Shown in pieces: positions 16,523-24,738 of a stretch of DNA of 35,625 bases. Every line of letters starts with the position of its first letter. Positions within the stretch are counted from its first letter, which is position 1. The stretch lies in assembly GCF_002022275.1 (NCBI RefSeq), contig NZ_MSDF01000052.1:351167-386791 (forward strand), read 5' to 3'. Made by a program: the position numbers and the translations under genes. The stretch is from Pseudomonas fluorescens (GTDB lineage: Bacteria; Pseudomonadota; Gammaproteobacteria; Pseudomonadales; Pseudomonadaceae). The notes below the pieces were generated by a model, which saw nothing but the letters and a program-made list of their open reading frames with translations, made no database searches and had not been told where the DNA came from.

Positions 16523-18016
16523 ATGCCCGTCCGCACGCGTTTTCTGGAGCACTACCGCAAGGCCGACCGCATCATGCTGGCGTTGATCTGGCTGATGTTC
16601 GGGTTCTCACTGGGCCTGGCGTTCTGGCACGACACGCTGATTCAGGCGGTGGTCGTCGGTGGCGGCACCGCCGTGTTGCTCACGGCACTGTACCGCGCCT
16701 GGGGCGGCACGCGTTTGATGCGTTGCGTGCTCGGCGCCGGCTTGATGGTGATGGCGGCGCTGCACATCAACCAGGCGCAGGGCGTGATCGAATCGCACTT
16801 TGGCATTTTCGCGCTGTTGGCGGTGCTGACGTTTTATCGCGACTGGCTGCCTATTCTGGTGGCTGCGGCGACCATTGCCGTACACCATGTGGTGTTTCAT
16901 GCCCTGCAACACGAAGGCTTTCCGGTGTTTGTGATGGACCATCACGGTGGCTGGAGCATGGTGTTTGTTCACGCGTTCTACGTGGTGATGGAGACGGTCG
17001 CGCTGTTGTATCTGGCCATTCATAGCCAGCGCGAAGCGGTCGAAAGCCAGGAAATGCTTGAGAAGATGCTGGCGGTGACGTCGCAGTTCACCGTGGAAAC
17101 CGCCAAAGGCAAAGACAAGGCGCACGTGTCCCTGGCCACGCGCTTCGACCATTTCCTGGGACAGATCACCCTCTTGATCGACGGCGTTGCCCGCGACTCC
17201 CAGGGGCTTGGCCAACTGGGCCAGGCACTGGCAAGTGCCAGCGGCACCCTTGAAACCGGTGCCCGCCATCAGCTGGCAGAAATTACTCAGATGACCGGCT
17301 CGATGCAGCGCATGGACGACGCCATGGGCCACATCACCCTGCACGTTGAAGAAGCGGTGGAGCACGCCGGCAAGGCCAGCGCACAAATCGTGCGAGGCCA
17401 GGAAAGCGTTGGCCGCGCCCAGCTGGAAATCACCCAGTTGGCCTCTCGCATCAATGGCACCAACCAGACCGTACAGGGCCTGGCTGTACAGGCCGAGCAA
17501 ATCGGCTCGGTGCTTGAGGTGATCAGCAGCATCGCCAACCAGACCAACCTGCTCGCGCTCAATGCCGCCATCGAAGCGGCGCGGGCCGGGGAACAGGGCC
17601 GTGGCTTTGCCGTGGTCGCCGATGAGGTGCGCAGCCTGGCCCAACGCACGGCGGTGTCGACCCAGGAAATCAAACAGATCATCCAAGGCTTGCAGCAAGG
17701 CAGCCGTCAGGCCGTGGAAGCCATGCACGACAGCCAGCAAGGCGTGGAGCGCTGCGTGCAAGACAGTCAACTGGCGGTCGAGATGTTGCAGGCAGTGGGC
17801 GCCGACATTGCGCACATCGATCAGCTCAATGGCCGAATTGTCACCACCACGCGCGAGCAGTCCAGCGCGAACCTGGAAATTGTCGGGCGCTTGCAGGCGG
17901 TGCAGAGCATTGCGCAAAGCACCGCAGACGATGTGGAAACCCTGGCGCGCAGCAGTGAGCAGTTGCCACCGATTGCGGTCCGCCTGGATGCGTTGGGGCG
18001 CAGGTTTCACCCTTAG
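16523..18016 (+). CDS. Methyl-accepting chemotaxis protein with polytopic membrane sensor
   Basis: 497-aa chemoreceptor. Instead of a periplasmic ligand domain between two helices, residues 1-165 form about six membrane segments with His at 81, 92, 121, 122, 126, 130, 140, 141 and 150 near the segment ends. The cytoplasmic part is a long coiled coil with the classic signalling tip at about 335-370 (IANQTNLLALNAAIEAARAG, then GRGFAVVADEVR), which binds CheA/CheW. There is no HAMP domain that I can recognise and no C-terminal CheR-tethering pentapeptide. Start ATG follows AAGGAG. The last codons come within three bases of the convergent gene. The signal sensed is unknown; the His pattern would suit a metal or haem ligand. 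Confidence 0.9.
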   Translation: MPVRTRFLEHYRKADRIMLALIWLMFGFSLGLAFWHDTLIQAVVVGGGTAVLLTALYRAWGGTRLMRCVLGAGLMVMAALHINQAQGVIESHFGIFALLAVLTFYRDWLPILVAAATIAVHHVVFHALQHEGFPVFVMDHHGGWSMVFVHAFYVVMETVALLYLAIHSQREAVESQEMLEKMLAVTSQFTVETAKGKDKAHVSLATRFDHFLGQITLLIDGVARDSQGLGQLGQALASASGTLETGARHQLAEITQMTGSMQRMDDAMGHITLHVEEAVEHAGKASAQIVRGQESVGRAQLEITQLASRINGTNQTVQGLAVQAEQIGSVLEVISSIANQTNLLALNAAIEAARAGEQGRGFAVVADEVRSLAQRTAVSTQEIKQIIQGLQQGSRQAVEAMHDSQQGVERCVQDSQLAVEMLQAVGADIAHIDQLNGRIVTTTREQSSANLEIVGRLQAVQSIAQSTADDVETLARSSEQLPPIAVRLDALGRRFHP

Positions 18017-18019
18017 GTT

Positions 18020-18646
18020 TCACACGTCCCTGAACGTCACATCGTGCATTTTGTAGCGGTCGATGTACGGGCCGGCCAATTGGCCGATATAGGCTCCGGT
18101 CCAGCGTTGAACCGCTACGCGCCAGTTGCCTTCGTGGTTGTACATCAGGACATTGGCGTTGTAGTTGTTCGAGTCATAGTCCAACTCAGTGATGATCAAT
18201 CGCTGCGTGTCGCCGGCGCCACGCAGGTTCTGGTACTCCTGGGTCAGGCGCCCGGGCTGCACGTGGTAAAGGCGCAAGCCCTGCGGGGTGGAATCAATCA
18301 CCAGGGTGCAGCCGCTCAATTCCGCGGTGAACATCAGCCCGTCCGGCACGCCGATGGGCCGGGGCCGCAGTGGCATCATGATATTTCCGCCCTGCGGCAG
18401 CCATCGACCGGTAATCGGCGCTTCACCGCCGACAAACTCGATGGCGCCAGCGTTCTCAATCTTGATCGGCTCATTTCGAAAGGACCATATTGAGCCCGAG
18501 CGCACCAGGTCAAAACTGAAAATCCCGCCCTCGGATAAATACGGCGGCGGCGGTGCGAGCCGCGTCAGAAAGCCTGTCATCAGCACATTGTCGGTGAGGT
18601 ATTTTTCAGGGCTTGTACGGAACGCCTGGTTCTGACCATTGCTCAT
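18020..18646 (-). CDS. Putative CNF1/BLF1-like glutamine deamidase toxin
   Basis: 208-aa protein without signal peptide or membrane segment. The stretch FTAELSGCTLVI...LRLYHVQPG carries the LSGC motif (Cys113) followed by His128. From memory, CNF1 uses Cys866 and His881 (same 15-residue spacing) in an LSGC context, and Burkholderia lethal factor 1, 211 aa, uses Thr88, Cys94 and His106; here Thr107 is also six residues before the Cys. Size, motif and spacing therefore suggest a stand-alone glutamine deamidase of this fold, which in the known cases act on Rho GTPases or eIF4A. No immunity gene, secretion tag or hrp box is seen, so the delivery route is open. It is convergent with the chemoreceptor and lies downstream of panE on the same strand, 78 bases away. 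Confidence 0.72.
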   Translation of the reverse strand: MSNGQNQAFRTSPEKYLTDNVLMTGFLTRLAPPPPYLSEGGIFSFDLVRSGSIWSFRNEPIKIENAGAIEFVGGEAPITGRWLPQGGNIMMPLRPRPIGVPDGLMFTAELSGCTLVIDSTPQGLRLYHVQPGRLTQEYQNLRGAGDTQRLIITELDYDSNNYNANVLMYNHEGNWRVAVQRWTGAYIGQLAGPYIDRYKMHDVTFRDV

Positions 18647-18724
18647 TGAACAGACTCTCGAGGGATGTGAGGAAGGCTCTGAGTCAGTAAACGTTTCGCA
18701 AGGTGGAAATATTCCCCGGGCCTG

Positions 18725-19705
18725 TCAGCCTGGCAGCAGGCCGAGGATTTTGGCGCGCATGCGTGCCAGGGCGTATACGGTGCGCGTGCGAGGCAGGGGC
18801 GCGCCGGCCTTATCCGCTACGGCAACAAGCGCGCCCAGAATGGCTTCGATTTCGACCGGCTTGTGGCCTTCAATGTCTTGCAGCATCGAGGTCTTCACCT
18901 TGCCAAGCTTACGGGTGATGGCAATCCGTTGCGCAGGATCGATCTCGGGCGAAATGCCGAGTCGCCTGCCCAATTCGAGCACCTCCTCCATCATCTCTAC
19001 GCACAGGGCATGCACAAAGGGGTCGTCAATCAACTCATCAGTGGTGCCGCCCACCAGCAGGCTGACCGGGTTGAAGCAGGCATTGCCCAAGAGCTTCAGC
19101 CAGATTTGTTCACGCACGTTTTCATGGGCGTGGGCATCAAAGCCTGCGTCGTGAAACACTTTGGCAATGGCTTCGGCGCGCGGGCTCAGGCCGCCGGCGG
19201 GTTCGCCGAAAACCAGTCGGCTTCCGGACATGTGCCGGATGACACCGGGGCTGAGTGCCGTGCAGGAAGGAAAAACCACACAGCCGATAATTGCATCGCA
19301 AGGCAGGCCCTGCTCTATCACGCCACCCGGGTCGACCGCCTCCAGACGCAGGCCCGCCAAGGCATCTGTGGTCTGCAGAAAGTACCACCACGGCAAGCCG
19401 TTGATGGCGGGAACCACCACGGTATCCGGGCCGATCAGCGCTTTGGCTTGGGTCACGACCGCAGGTAACGCTGGCGCCTTGACGGCGAAGATCACCAGGT
19501 CTTGAACCCCCAGTTCTTCGGGCTTGTCGGTCGCCTGCAGGCGGGCAGTCAAAAGATCATCGCCTGAGTGCAGGTGCAAGCCCTTGTCACGGATCGCATC
19601 CAGCGTAGCGCCGCGAGCGACCACACTCACCTCATGACCGGCGGCAAACAACTTGCACGCCAGAAACCCGCCAATGGCCCCGGCACCTACCACAGTGACT
19701 CGCAT
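18725..19705 (-). CDS. Ketopantoate reductase family protein (ApbA/PanE)
   Basis: 326-aa NADPH-dependent 2-dehydropantoate 2-reductase-like enzyme. The N-terminal Rossmann motif is VVGAGAIGG at residues 5-13; AVKAPALP follows the usual KA(Y/P) strand. The catalytic Lys lies in WLKLLGNACFNP, and KPVEIEAILG is the conserved C-terminal helix holding the second catalytic acid. I prefer the second ATG (19705) because GAGG is seven bases ahead of it but only one base from the ATG at 19711. The genome probably has another panE for vitamin B5 synthesis; this one has no pathway partners nearby, so it could reduce a related 2-keto acid. Confidence 0.85.
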   Translation of the reverse strand: MRVTVVGAGAIGGFLACKLFAAGHEVSVVARGATLDAIRDKGLHLHSGDDLLTARLQATDKPEELGVQDLVIFAVKAPALPAVVTQAKALIGPDTVVVPAINGLPWWYFLQTTDALAGLRLEAVDPGGVIEQGLPCDAIIGCVVFPSCTALSPGVIRHMSGSRLVFGEPAGGLSPRAEAIAKVFHDAGFDAHAHENVREQIWLKLLGNACFNPVSLLVGGTTDELIDDPFVHALCVEMMEEVLELGRRLGISPEIDPAQRIAITRKLGKVKTSMLQDIEGHKPVEIEAILGALVAVADKAGAPLPRTRTVYALARMRAKILGLLPG

Positions 19706-19876
19706 GCTCATACCTCACAAAAACAGTGGAACGACAGTGTGGGAAATCGGCGCGCGAATGCTCGCGCCATTCATCACGGCGGCAAGATCATCCGCGCGGC
19801 GATTCGAAATATTTTGCGTACATTAACCGGCCGATCAAGGCAAAATGCCACCTTTAATTCTGCAAGGATCGCACGG

Positions 19877-20704
19877 GTGTCTGCCATTCCACACACATTA
19901 CAACCAGGTCGTCGAGCACTTTCAGCGATAGCTTCGCTGGCCGTTCTGGCGATGTTCACGGGCTGTCACCGATTGACCCCCGAGCAACGGATGGATGCCT
20001 GGATCGATAGTGGAGGCCAGTCTGCACCGATGCTGCTTTCCCCGGAAGAAATCCAACGGATAGAGGAACGGCGATACATCCGGGTGCTGAGGAATACGTT
20101 GGCCCACAGCGTGTACCGCGAAAACGGCGCCGAGTTGCAAGGTAATGTCAGGTTATCCATGAAGCTTGACCGCCAGGGCGACGTATTGGCCTGTGAGGCA
20201 AAAACCACAGACGCCAACACCTCTGCCGACCTTGCGCATCTTGTGACCGATGTGTGCTGGAGCAGTACCTGGGAGCCGGTCCCCGTGGGGCTTCAAAACC
20301 CGGCTGACGGCAGCCTGGAAATCATCGCCCCGCTGATTGCGACCGGCCCTACCCTGCCCGTGCGTGAATACGAACTGAGGGATCAACGCAAAGCAGCCGA
20401 ACGGCGTTTTTTCTGGGACACGCTGGTTGCCAAACATTCGCTCAATGCGTTCGGCATTGCGCGCTTTGAGCTCACCGCCGATGCGCAGGGCAACGTTATC
20501 GGGTGCGATGTGTCGCTTGAAAAAAACTATTCCCGCCCTGAGCGTTTTCATCCGGATCCACAGTTACAAAAACAGCTCACCGCTGAATGCTTGCAGCTCA
20601 ATCTGCTGAAGATGCCAGGATTCAGTACAAATAAAGACGGAATCGCCACACGCCTGATCGGGGTCGAGTACCTGCCCTGGAAGAACAACCTGGGCAAATA
20701 CTGA
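19877..20704 (+). CDS. Putative lipoprotein with two TonB-C-like repeats
   Basis: 275-aa protein. A basic N-terminus and hydrophobic segment end in AMFTGC, a weak lipobox, so it is probably a lipoprotein. Two regions have the TonB C-terminal pattern, a G-x-V/A strand, a D-x-x-G turn, then a Cys: GNVRLSMKLDRQGDVLAC and GIARFELTADAQGNVIGC; each is followed about 25-40 residues later by a second Cys (VCWSS, ECLQL), suggesting one disulphide per repeat. No ATG fits; the GTG at 19877 with AAGGA eight bases upstream does. It is divergent from the panE-like gene and followed by a strong terminator and the Fur-controlled receptor. A role with TonB-dependent transport is possible but unproven. Confidence 0.7.
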   Translation: MSAIPHTLQPGRRALSAIASLAVLAMFTGCHRLTPEQRMDAWIDSGGQSAPMLLSPEEIQRIEERRYIRVLRNTLAHSVYRENGAELQGNVRLSMKLDRQGDVLACEAKTTDANTSADLAHLVTDVCWSSTWEPVPVGLQNPADGSLEIIAPLIATGPTLPVREYELRDQRKAAERRFFWDTLVAKHSLNAFGIARFELTADAQGNVIGCDVSLEKNYSRPERFHPDPQLQKQLTAECLQLNLLKMPGFSTNKDGIATRLIGVEYLPWKNNLGKY

Positions 20705-20732
20705 GCCCTTCCGGGCGTGCCGAAGCTGGCAA

Positions 20733-20763
20733 AAACAGACTGCGCTTAAACGCGCAGCTGTTT
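20733..20763. terminator. Bidirectional-looking hairpin terminator
   Basis: AAACAG-a-CTGCGC and GCGCAGCTGTTT form a 12-bp stem with one bulged A and loop TTAAAC; it is flanked by A-run and T-run. It begins 28 bases after the lipoprotein stop and separates it from the Fur-regulated receptor. Confidence 0.7.
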
Positions 20764-20790
20764 CGGCAGGTAAAATCTGGGATACTTGTT

Positions 20791-20815
20791 GATAATGATT
20801 CGTATAATCACTATC
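20791..20815 (+). promoter_or_regulatory. Fur box
   Basis: GATAATGATTCGTATAATC, continuing to CACTATC, resembles the Fur consensus GATAATGATAATCATTATC with a few extra bases. It ends 15 bases before the receptor ATG and probably covers the promoter, so the receptor is repressed when iron is plentiful. Confidence 0.85.
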
Positions 20816-20830
20816 AATACAGGACCCGTC

Positions 20831-23011
20831 ATGCCCGCCTTCTCCACCCCGCTGCGCGCTTTCAAACCTTCTCGCGATGTTCTGGCCATGGCTATCTGCA
20901 TGGCCACTCTGGCACCCGCCTTTGCCGACGACAGCACCGCCACGCCGGACAATTCCCGGCCCGCGACGGTGGAACTGGGCGCCACTGAAATCACCACTCG
21001 TCAACTGTTGGGCAGCACCACCGAAGGCTCCGACTCCTACACCACCGGCTCAATGTCGACCGCCACCAAGTTGCCGCTCACCCTGCGTGAAACCCCACAG
21101 GCCGTCACCGTCATTACGCGCCAGCGTATGGACGACCAGACCATGACCAGCATCAACGACGTGGTCAAGGCCACGCCCGGCCTGTTCCTGAATTTTTCCA
21201 GCGGCCCTGGACGGCAGTCCTACACCTCGCGCGGTTTCGACATCGACAACCTGATGTATGACGGCATTCCGACCGGCTATAACGGTGCTTCAGTCGGTGC
21301 GCAGCCGAACCTGGCGATGTTCGATCGCGTCGAAATCGTTCGCGGCGCCACCGGCCTGGTCACCGGCGCGGGCAACCCGTCAGCCGCCATCAACATGATT
21401 CGCAAACGGCCACTGGACGAACAGAGCGTCACCCTCACCGGCGCCGCCGGCAGTTGGGATGACTACCGTGGCGAGCTCGATGCTTCCAGCCCGCTCAACG
21501 ACAGCGGCACGCTGCGCGGCCGGGTGGTGACGTCCTACCGTGACAGCAACAGTTTCATCGACAAGGCAGAGGAAGATCACGGCCTGTTTTATGCCGTCAC
21601 CGAAGCCGACTTGAGCGAAGACACGACCCTCACGCTCGGCTTTTCGAATCAGAAGGACAAAACCAACTATTTCTGGGGCTCCTCCATGGTCGGCCAGGAC
21701 GGCCATCACTTGAACCTGCCGCGTTCCTACAACCCGGGCACCACGTGGGAAAACAAGGATCAGGAAATCAACACGGTGTTCGCCGAACTGCGCCAGCGCC
21801 TGGCCAATGACTGGAGCCTCCAGATCAACGCCAACTACGCCGAGCAGGACGCCTTGTTCTCCGGCTCCTACCAGTCGCGCTGGGTCAACAATACACTGGC
21901 CCGCACCGTCTACCAGGCGGCGTACGATGAAAACCAGGCAGGCGTGGACGCCTTCGCCAGCGGCCCGTTCCAGGCATTCGGGCGCACCCATGAACTGGTG
22001 GTCGGCGCCAGCAAGCGCATCTACGACATGACCACGCACAACTACAGCCCCTACGACCTGAACTGGCCGCTCAGCGCCGGCAAGCCAGACTTCACCCACA
22101 CCAACAACCAGCGTGAAGTCACCACCCAGGACGGCTTTTATGTCACCACCCGCCTGAGCCTGGCCGACCCGTTGAAACTGATCCTCGGCGGGCGCCTGGA
22201 CTGGTACGACTACGACAACCGCGATGGCGACGGTGACTACAAGGTCACACGCAACCTCACCCGCTACGCCGGCCTGATCTATGAGCTGGACGACCACCAC
22301 TCGGTCTACGCCAGCTACAGCGACATCTTCACCCCGCAAAGCGACAAGGGCACCTCGGGCACCCCGCTCAAACCCATCGTCGGCAAAAACTATGAGGTGG
22401 GCATCAAGGGCGAATACCTCAATGGCGCGCTGAACGCGAGCGTGGCGCTGTTCCGTGTCGATCAGGAAAACCGCGCCGTGGCCGTGGTCGTGCCAAACTG
22501 CCCGCAGGCCTCCTGCTCGGAAGCCTCCGGCGAAATTCGCAGCCAGGGTATCGACTTTGAACTGCAAGGCGCATTGACCGAGAACTGGCAAGTCGGCGGG
22601 GGCTATACCTACGCCCGCACCCAAACCATCAAGGACGCGGCCAACCCGCAGAACGTCAACAAACAGTTCGACACCGACACACCCGAGCACCTGTTCAAAC
22701 TGACCACCCGCTACAACTTCCAGGGCCCGCTGGAAAAACTGCGCGTGGGCGGCAACATCTCCTGGCAGAGCCGCATTTACAACGACCTCACCCTGGCCGA
22801 TGGCAGCCAATACCGGCTGCAGCAAGGCGGCTACGCCGTCACCGACCTGATGGCCGGCTACCAGGTCAGCAAACATCTGGACCTGCAGCTCAACGCCAAC
22901 AACGTGTTTGATCGCCGTTACTATCAGGCCATCTCCAACTCGGTGAGTTATGGCGGCGATTCGTACGGCGCTCCGCGCAATATGATGGTGACGGCCAAGT
23001 ACAGTTTCTAA
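20831..23011 (+). CDS. TonB-dependent siderophore receptor
   Basis: 726-aa outer-membrane receptor. A signal peptide (to about AFA at residue 32) is followed directly by the plug domain (LRETPQAVTVITRQRMDDQ, then FDRVEIVRGATGLVTGAGNPSAAINMIRKRP) and a 22-strand barrel ending in the assembly signature VTAKYSF. There is no N-terminal signalling (STN/secretin) domain, so it is a transport-only receptor, unlike FpvA. The plug motifs belong to the TIGR01783 siderophore group (hydroxamate/ferrioxamine and pyoverdine-like). ATG at 20831 after AGGACC; the in-frame ATG codons upstream lie in the Fur box. No siderophore synthesis, sigma factor or ABC genes adjoin it, so it may take a foreign siderophore. 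Confidence 0.93.
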   Translation: MPAFSTPLRAFKPSRDVLAMAICMATLAPAFADDSTATPDNSRPATVELGATEITTRQLLGSTTEGSDSYTTGSMSTATKLPLTLRETPQAVTVITRQRMDDQTMTSINDVVKATPGLFLNFSSGPGRQSYTSRGFDIDNLMYDGIPTGYNGASVGAQPNLAMFDRVEIVRGATGLVTGAGNPSAAINMIRKRPLDEQSVTLTGAAGSWDDYRGELDASSPLNDSGTLRGRVVTSYRDSNSFIDKAEEDHGLFYAVTEADLSEDTTLTLGFSNQKDKTNYFWGSSMVGQDGHHLNLPRSYNPGTTWENKDQEINTVFAELRQRLANDWSLQINANYAEQDALFSGSYQSRWVNNTLARTVYQAAYDENQAGVDAFASGPFQAFGRTHELVVGASKRIYDMTTHNYSPYDLNWPLSAGKPDFTHTNNQREVTTQDGFYVTTRLSLADPLKLILGGRLDWYDYDNRDGDGDYKVTRNLTRYAGLIYELDDHHSVYASYSDIFTPQSDKGTSGTPLKPIVGKNYEVGIKGEYLNGALNASVALFRVDQENRAVAVVVPNCPQASCSEASGEIRSQGIDFELQGALTENWQVGGGYTYARTQTIKDAANPQNVNKQFDTDTPEHLFKLTTRYNFQGPLEKLRVGGNISWQSRIYNDLTLADGSQYRLQQGGYAVTDLMAGYQVSKHLDLQLNANNVFDRRYYQAISNSVSYGGDSYGAPRNMMVTAKYSF

Positions 23012-23018
23012 GCGAGAC

Positions 23019-23036
23019 CGGCGCAGGGACGCGCCG
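23019..23036. terminator. Weak hairpin after the siderophore receptor
   Basis: CGGCGC and GCGCCG form a 6-bp stem with a 6-base loop just after the receptor stop, in the space between converging genes. There is no T-run, so termination is uncertain. Confidence 0.35.
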
Positions 23037-23059
23037 TACAGTTCAGCCCGGTGTTCCGG

Positions 23060-23596
23060 CTAAAAGAGCGCTGCCTCGCTGAAACGGCTCCGAGTCAGCA
23101 AGTAGCAGGGCTCCATCAACCCGGTCAACGCATACAGCTCATCGTGCGTATGGGCAAACCCCAAGTGGCGCAAAAACTCACTGGACGCAATATTGTCTGG
23201 ATGATGCCCCGCATACAGTGCCTGAACGCGCTTGTCCTTGAACGCATAAGCGATGACCGCCTCGCCAGCCTCCCGGCCCAATTGCCGTGACCAGAACGCA
23301 CGCCGCAACTGGCAGCCAAACTCCAGGACGCCCTGCGCAAGGTCATGGGGCCTAACGCCGCAGCACCCCACATACTCGCCCGTGTCCTTTAAAAACACCG
23401 GCCAATATTGAATGTGATAGCGGTCGAAGTTCGAGATCTCGAACAGCAGACGGTCCTCTATCTGTTGCCTAGACCAGTCGCCGCCTTCGTAACGCGTGAC
23501 AACAGGGTCGCCAAATACGCTGTCGAGAAGCGCAAGGTCATCCGGTTGCCAGTGTCCAAACCCAAGCCTTGACGACGTCAGGAAATAATCACGCAT
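23060..23596 (-). CDS. GNAT N-acetyltransferase (RimJ/RimL type)
   Basis: 178-aa acetyltransferase. The start is the conserved TSSRLGFGHWQPDDL, and the acetyl-CoA-binding region is RRAFWSRQLGREAGEAVIAYAF followed by HPDNIASSEFLRHLGF, the usual Asn-x-x-S motif of this group. VGCCGVRP is the beta-4 strand. I chose ATG at 23596, nine bases after AGGTGG, over an ATG 36 bases further upstream that has no ribosome site. It converges on the siderophore receptor. Members acetylate ribosomal protein termini, antibiotics or small amines; no substrate can be named. Confidence 0.85.
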   Translation of the reverse strand: MRDYFLTSSRLGFGHWQPDDLALLDSVFGDPVVTRYEGGDWSRQQIEDRLLFEISNFDRYHIQYWPVFLKDTGEYVGCCGVRPHDLAQGVLEFGCQLRRAFWSRQLGREAGEAVIAYAFKDKRVQALYAGHHPDNIASSEFLRHLGFAHTHDELYALTGLMEPCYLLTRSRFSEAALF

Positions 23597-23909
23597 ACAC
23601 GGTTTCCACCTGTGGAAAATGCGTCCGTTCATGGGTTGAGGATGATTTCATATCATCTGCAAAGGCTCGCATTCAATGGGTCCTGAGGCGCTCTGAGCGC
23701 ACTGCCCCTTCGTATTCAGCCTTGGCAAATCGTCTATTTCGAACAAACTTTGTTAACTTTTTCTTTAGTGAACCATCGGTGATGTTCAGAACACCCATCA
23801 TGACGACCACACCTGGCGCCAGAGCGTTCTTCACCGAATACACACGATTGCCCAACCACCACAGCCCCCTTATCCTCAACGCTCCCCGCCCACCGAACCC
23901 GGAGCCGCC
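23597..23909. other. Divergent promoter region between GNAT and LysE genes
   Basis: About 313 bases without a supportable gene. It holds an A/T-rich patch (23737-23775) and must carry the two divergent promoters. I could not identify specific sites with confidence. Confidence 0.5.
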
Positions 23910-24530
23910 ATGGACGTCGCCACCCTCGCCCTTTTCCTCCCCGCCTGCTTCGCCCTGAACATGGCCCCCGGCCCGAATAACCTGTTGTCCGTGAGCAACG
24001 CCACTCGCTACGGCTATCGCACTTCGTGCCTGGCGGGTCTGGGCCGACTGCTGGCGTTTGCGGGGATGATCGCCCTCGCCTCCGCCGGGTTGGCGGTGGT
24101 GCTGCAAACGTCGGAACTGTTGTTCTACGGGATCAAGATTCTGGGGGCGGCGTATCTGTTTTATCTGGCGGTTCAACTGTGGCGGGCAAACCCGCAAACA
24201 GAGGCTGAAAAGAACACGAACAACGCAGGATTATGGGCGTTGGCGCGACAGGAGTTTCTGGTGGCCGCGGGCAACCCGAAAGCCATCCTGATCTTCACCG
24301 CCTTCCTCCCGCAATTCGTGGTCCCCGGCCAACCCATCACCCCGCAATTTGCCGTGCTGGGCGCCCTGTTTCTGATGCTGGAATGGGTCGCCATCAGCGC
24401 CTACGCCTATATGGGCCTGCACATGCGCCGCTGGTTTGCCGAGCCGCGTGGGAAACGAATATTCAATCGCTGCTGCGCAGGGTTGTTGTCGACGGCGGCC
24501 ACGGTGTTGTTGATGGCGCGCCGGGCTTGA
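23910..24530 (+). CDS. LysE/RhtB family amino-acid exporter
   Basis: 206-aa inner-membrane protein with six predicted membrane helices. The family signature MAPGPNNLLSVSNATRYG occupies residues 14-31, and GNPKAILIFTAFLPQF is the second conserved block. Start is ATG with GGAG seven bases before. Such proteins export lysine, homoserine, threonine or similar compounds. It follows the divergent GNAT gene, and no amino-acid metabolism genes are nearby; the exported compound is not known. Confidence 0.9.
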   Translation: MDVATLALFLPACFALNMAPGPNNLLSVSNATRYGYRTSCLAGLGRLLAFAGMIALASAGLAVVLQTSELLFYGIKILGAAYLFYLAVQLWRANPQTEAEKNTNNAGLWALARQEFLVAAGNPKAILIFTAFLPQFVVPGQPITPQFAVLGALFLMLEWVAISAYAYMGLHMRRWFAEPRGKRIFNRCCAGLLSTAATVLLMARRA

Positions 24531-24738
24531 GGGCTACAAGTAAACGTAGCCAGTAGAAAGCATCTTCTGCCGCCATCAGCGCCTGTACCGGTGATGGCCT
24601 GCACCTGTCTGCCACTGGCTCAAATGCCATCAATATGATATCAATCACGCCTTCAAGGACCTTACCAGAGGGCGCTATGCCATTGCAGGGACGCACGTTA
24701 TTGCCGTCATCCTTTTCGAAACCGGCGGATGACTGTTG

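Noticed and set aside
18647..18724. hrp box upstream of the deamidase-like gene
   Set aside because: Searched the minus-strand upstream region for GGAACC-N15/16-CCACNNA; no GGAACC half is present, so type III control is not supported.
24531..24738. hrp box or other defined promoter upstream of the 823-aa membrane protein
   Set aside because: No GGAACC motif or clear sigma-70 pair was found in these 208 bases.
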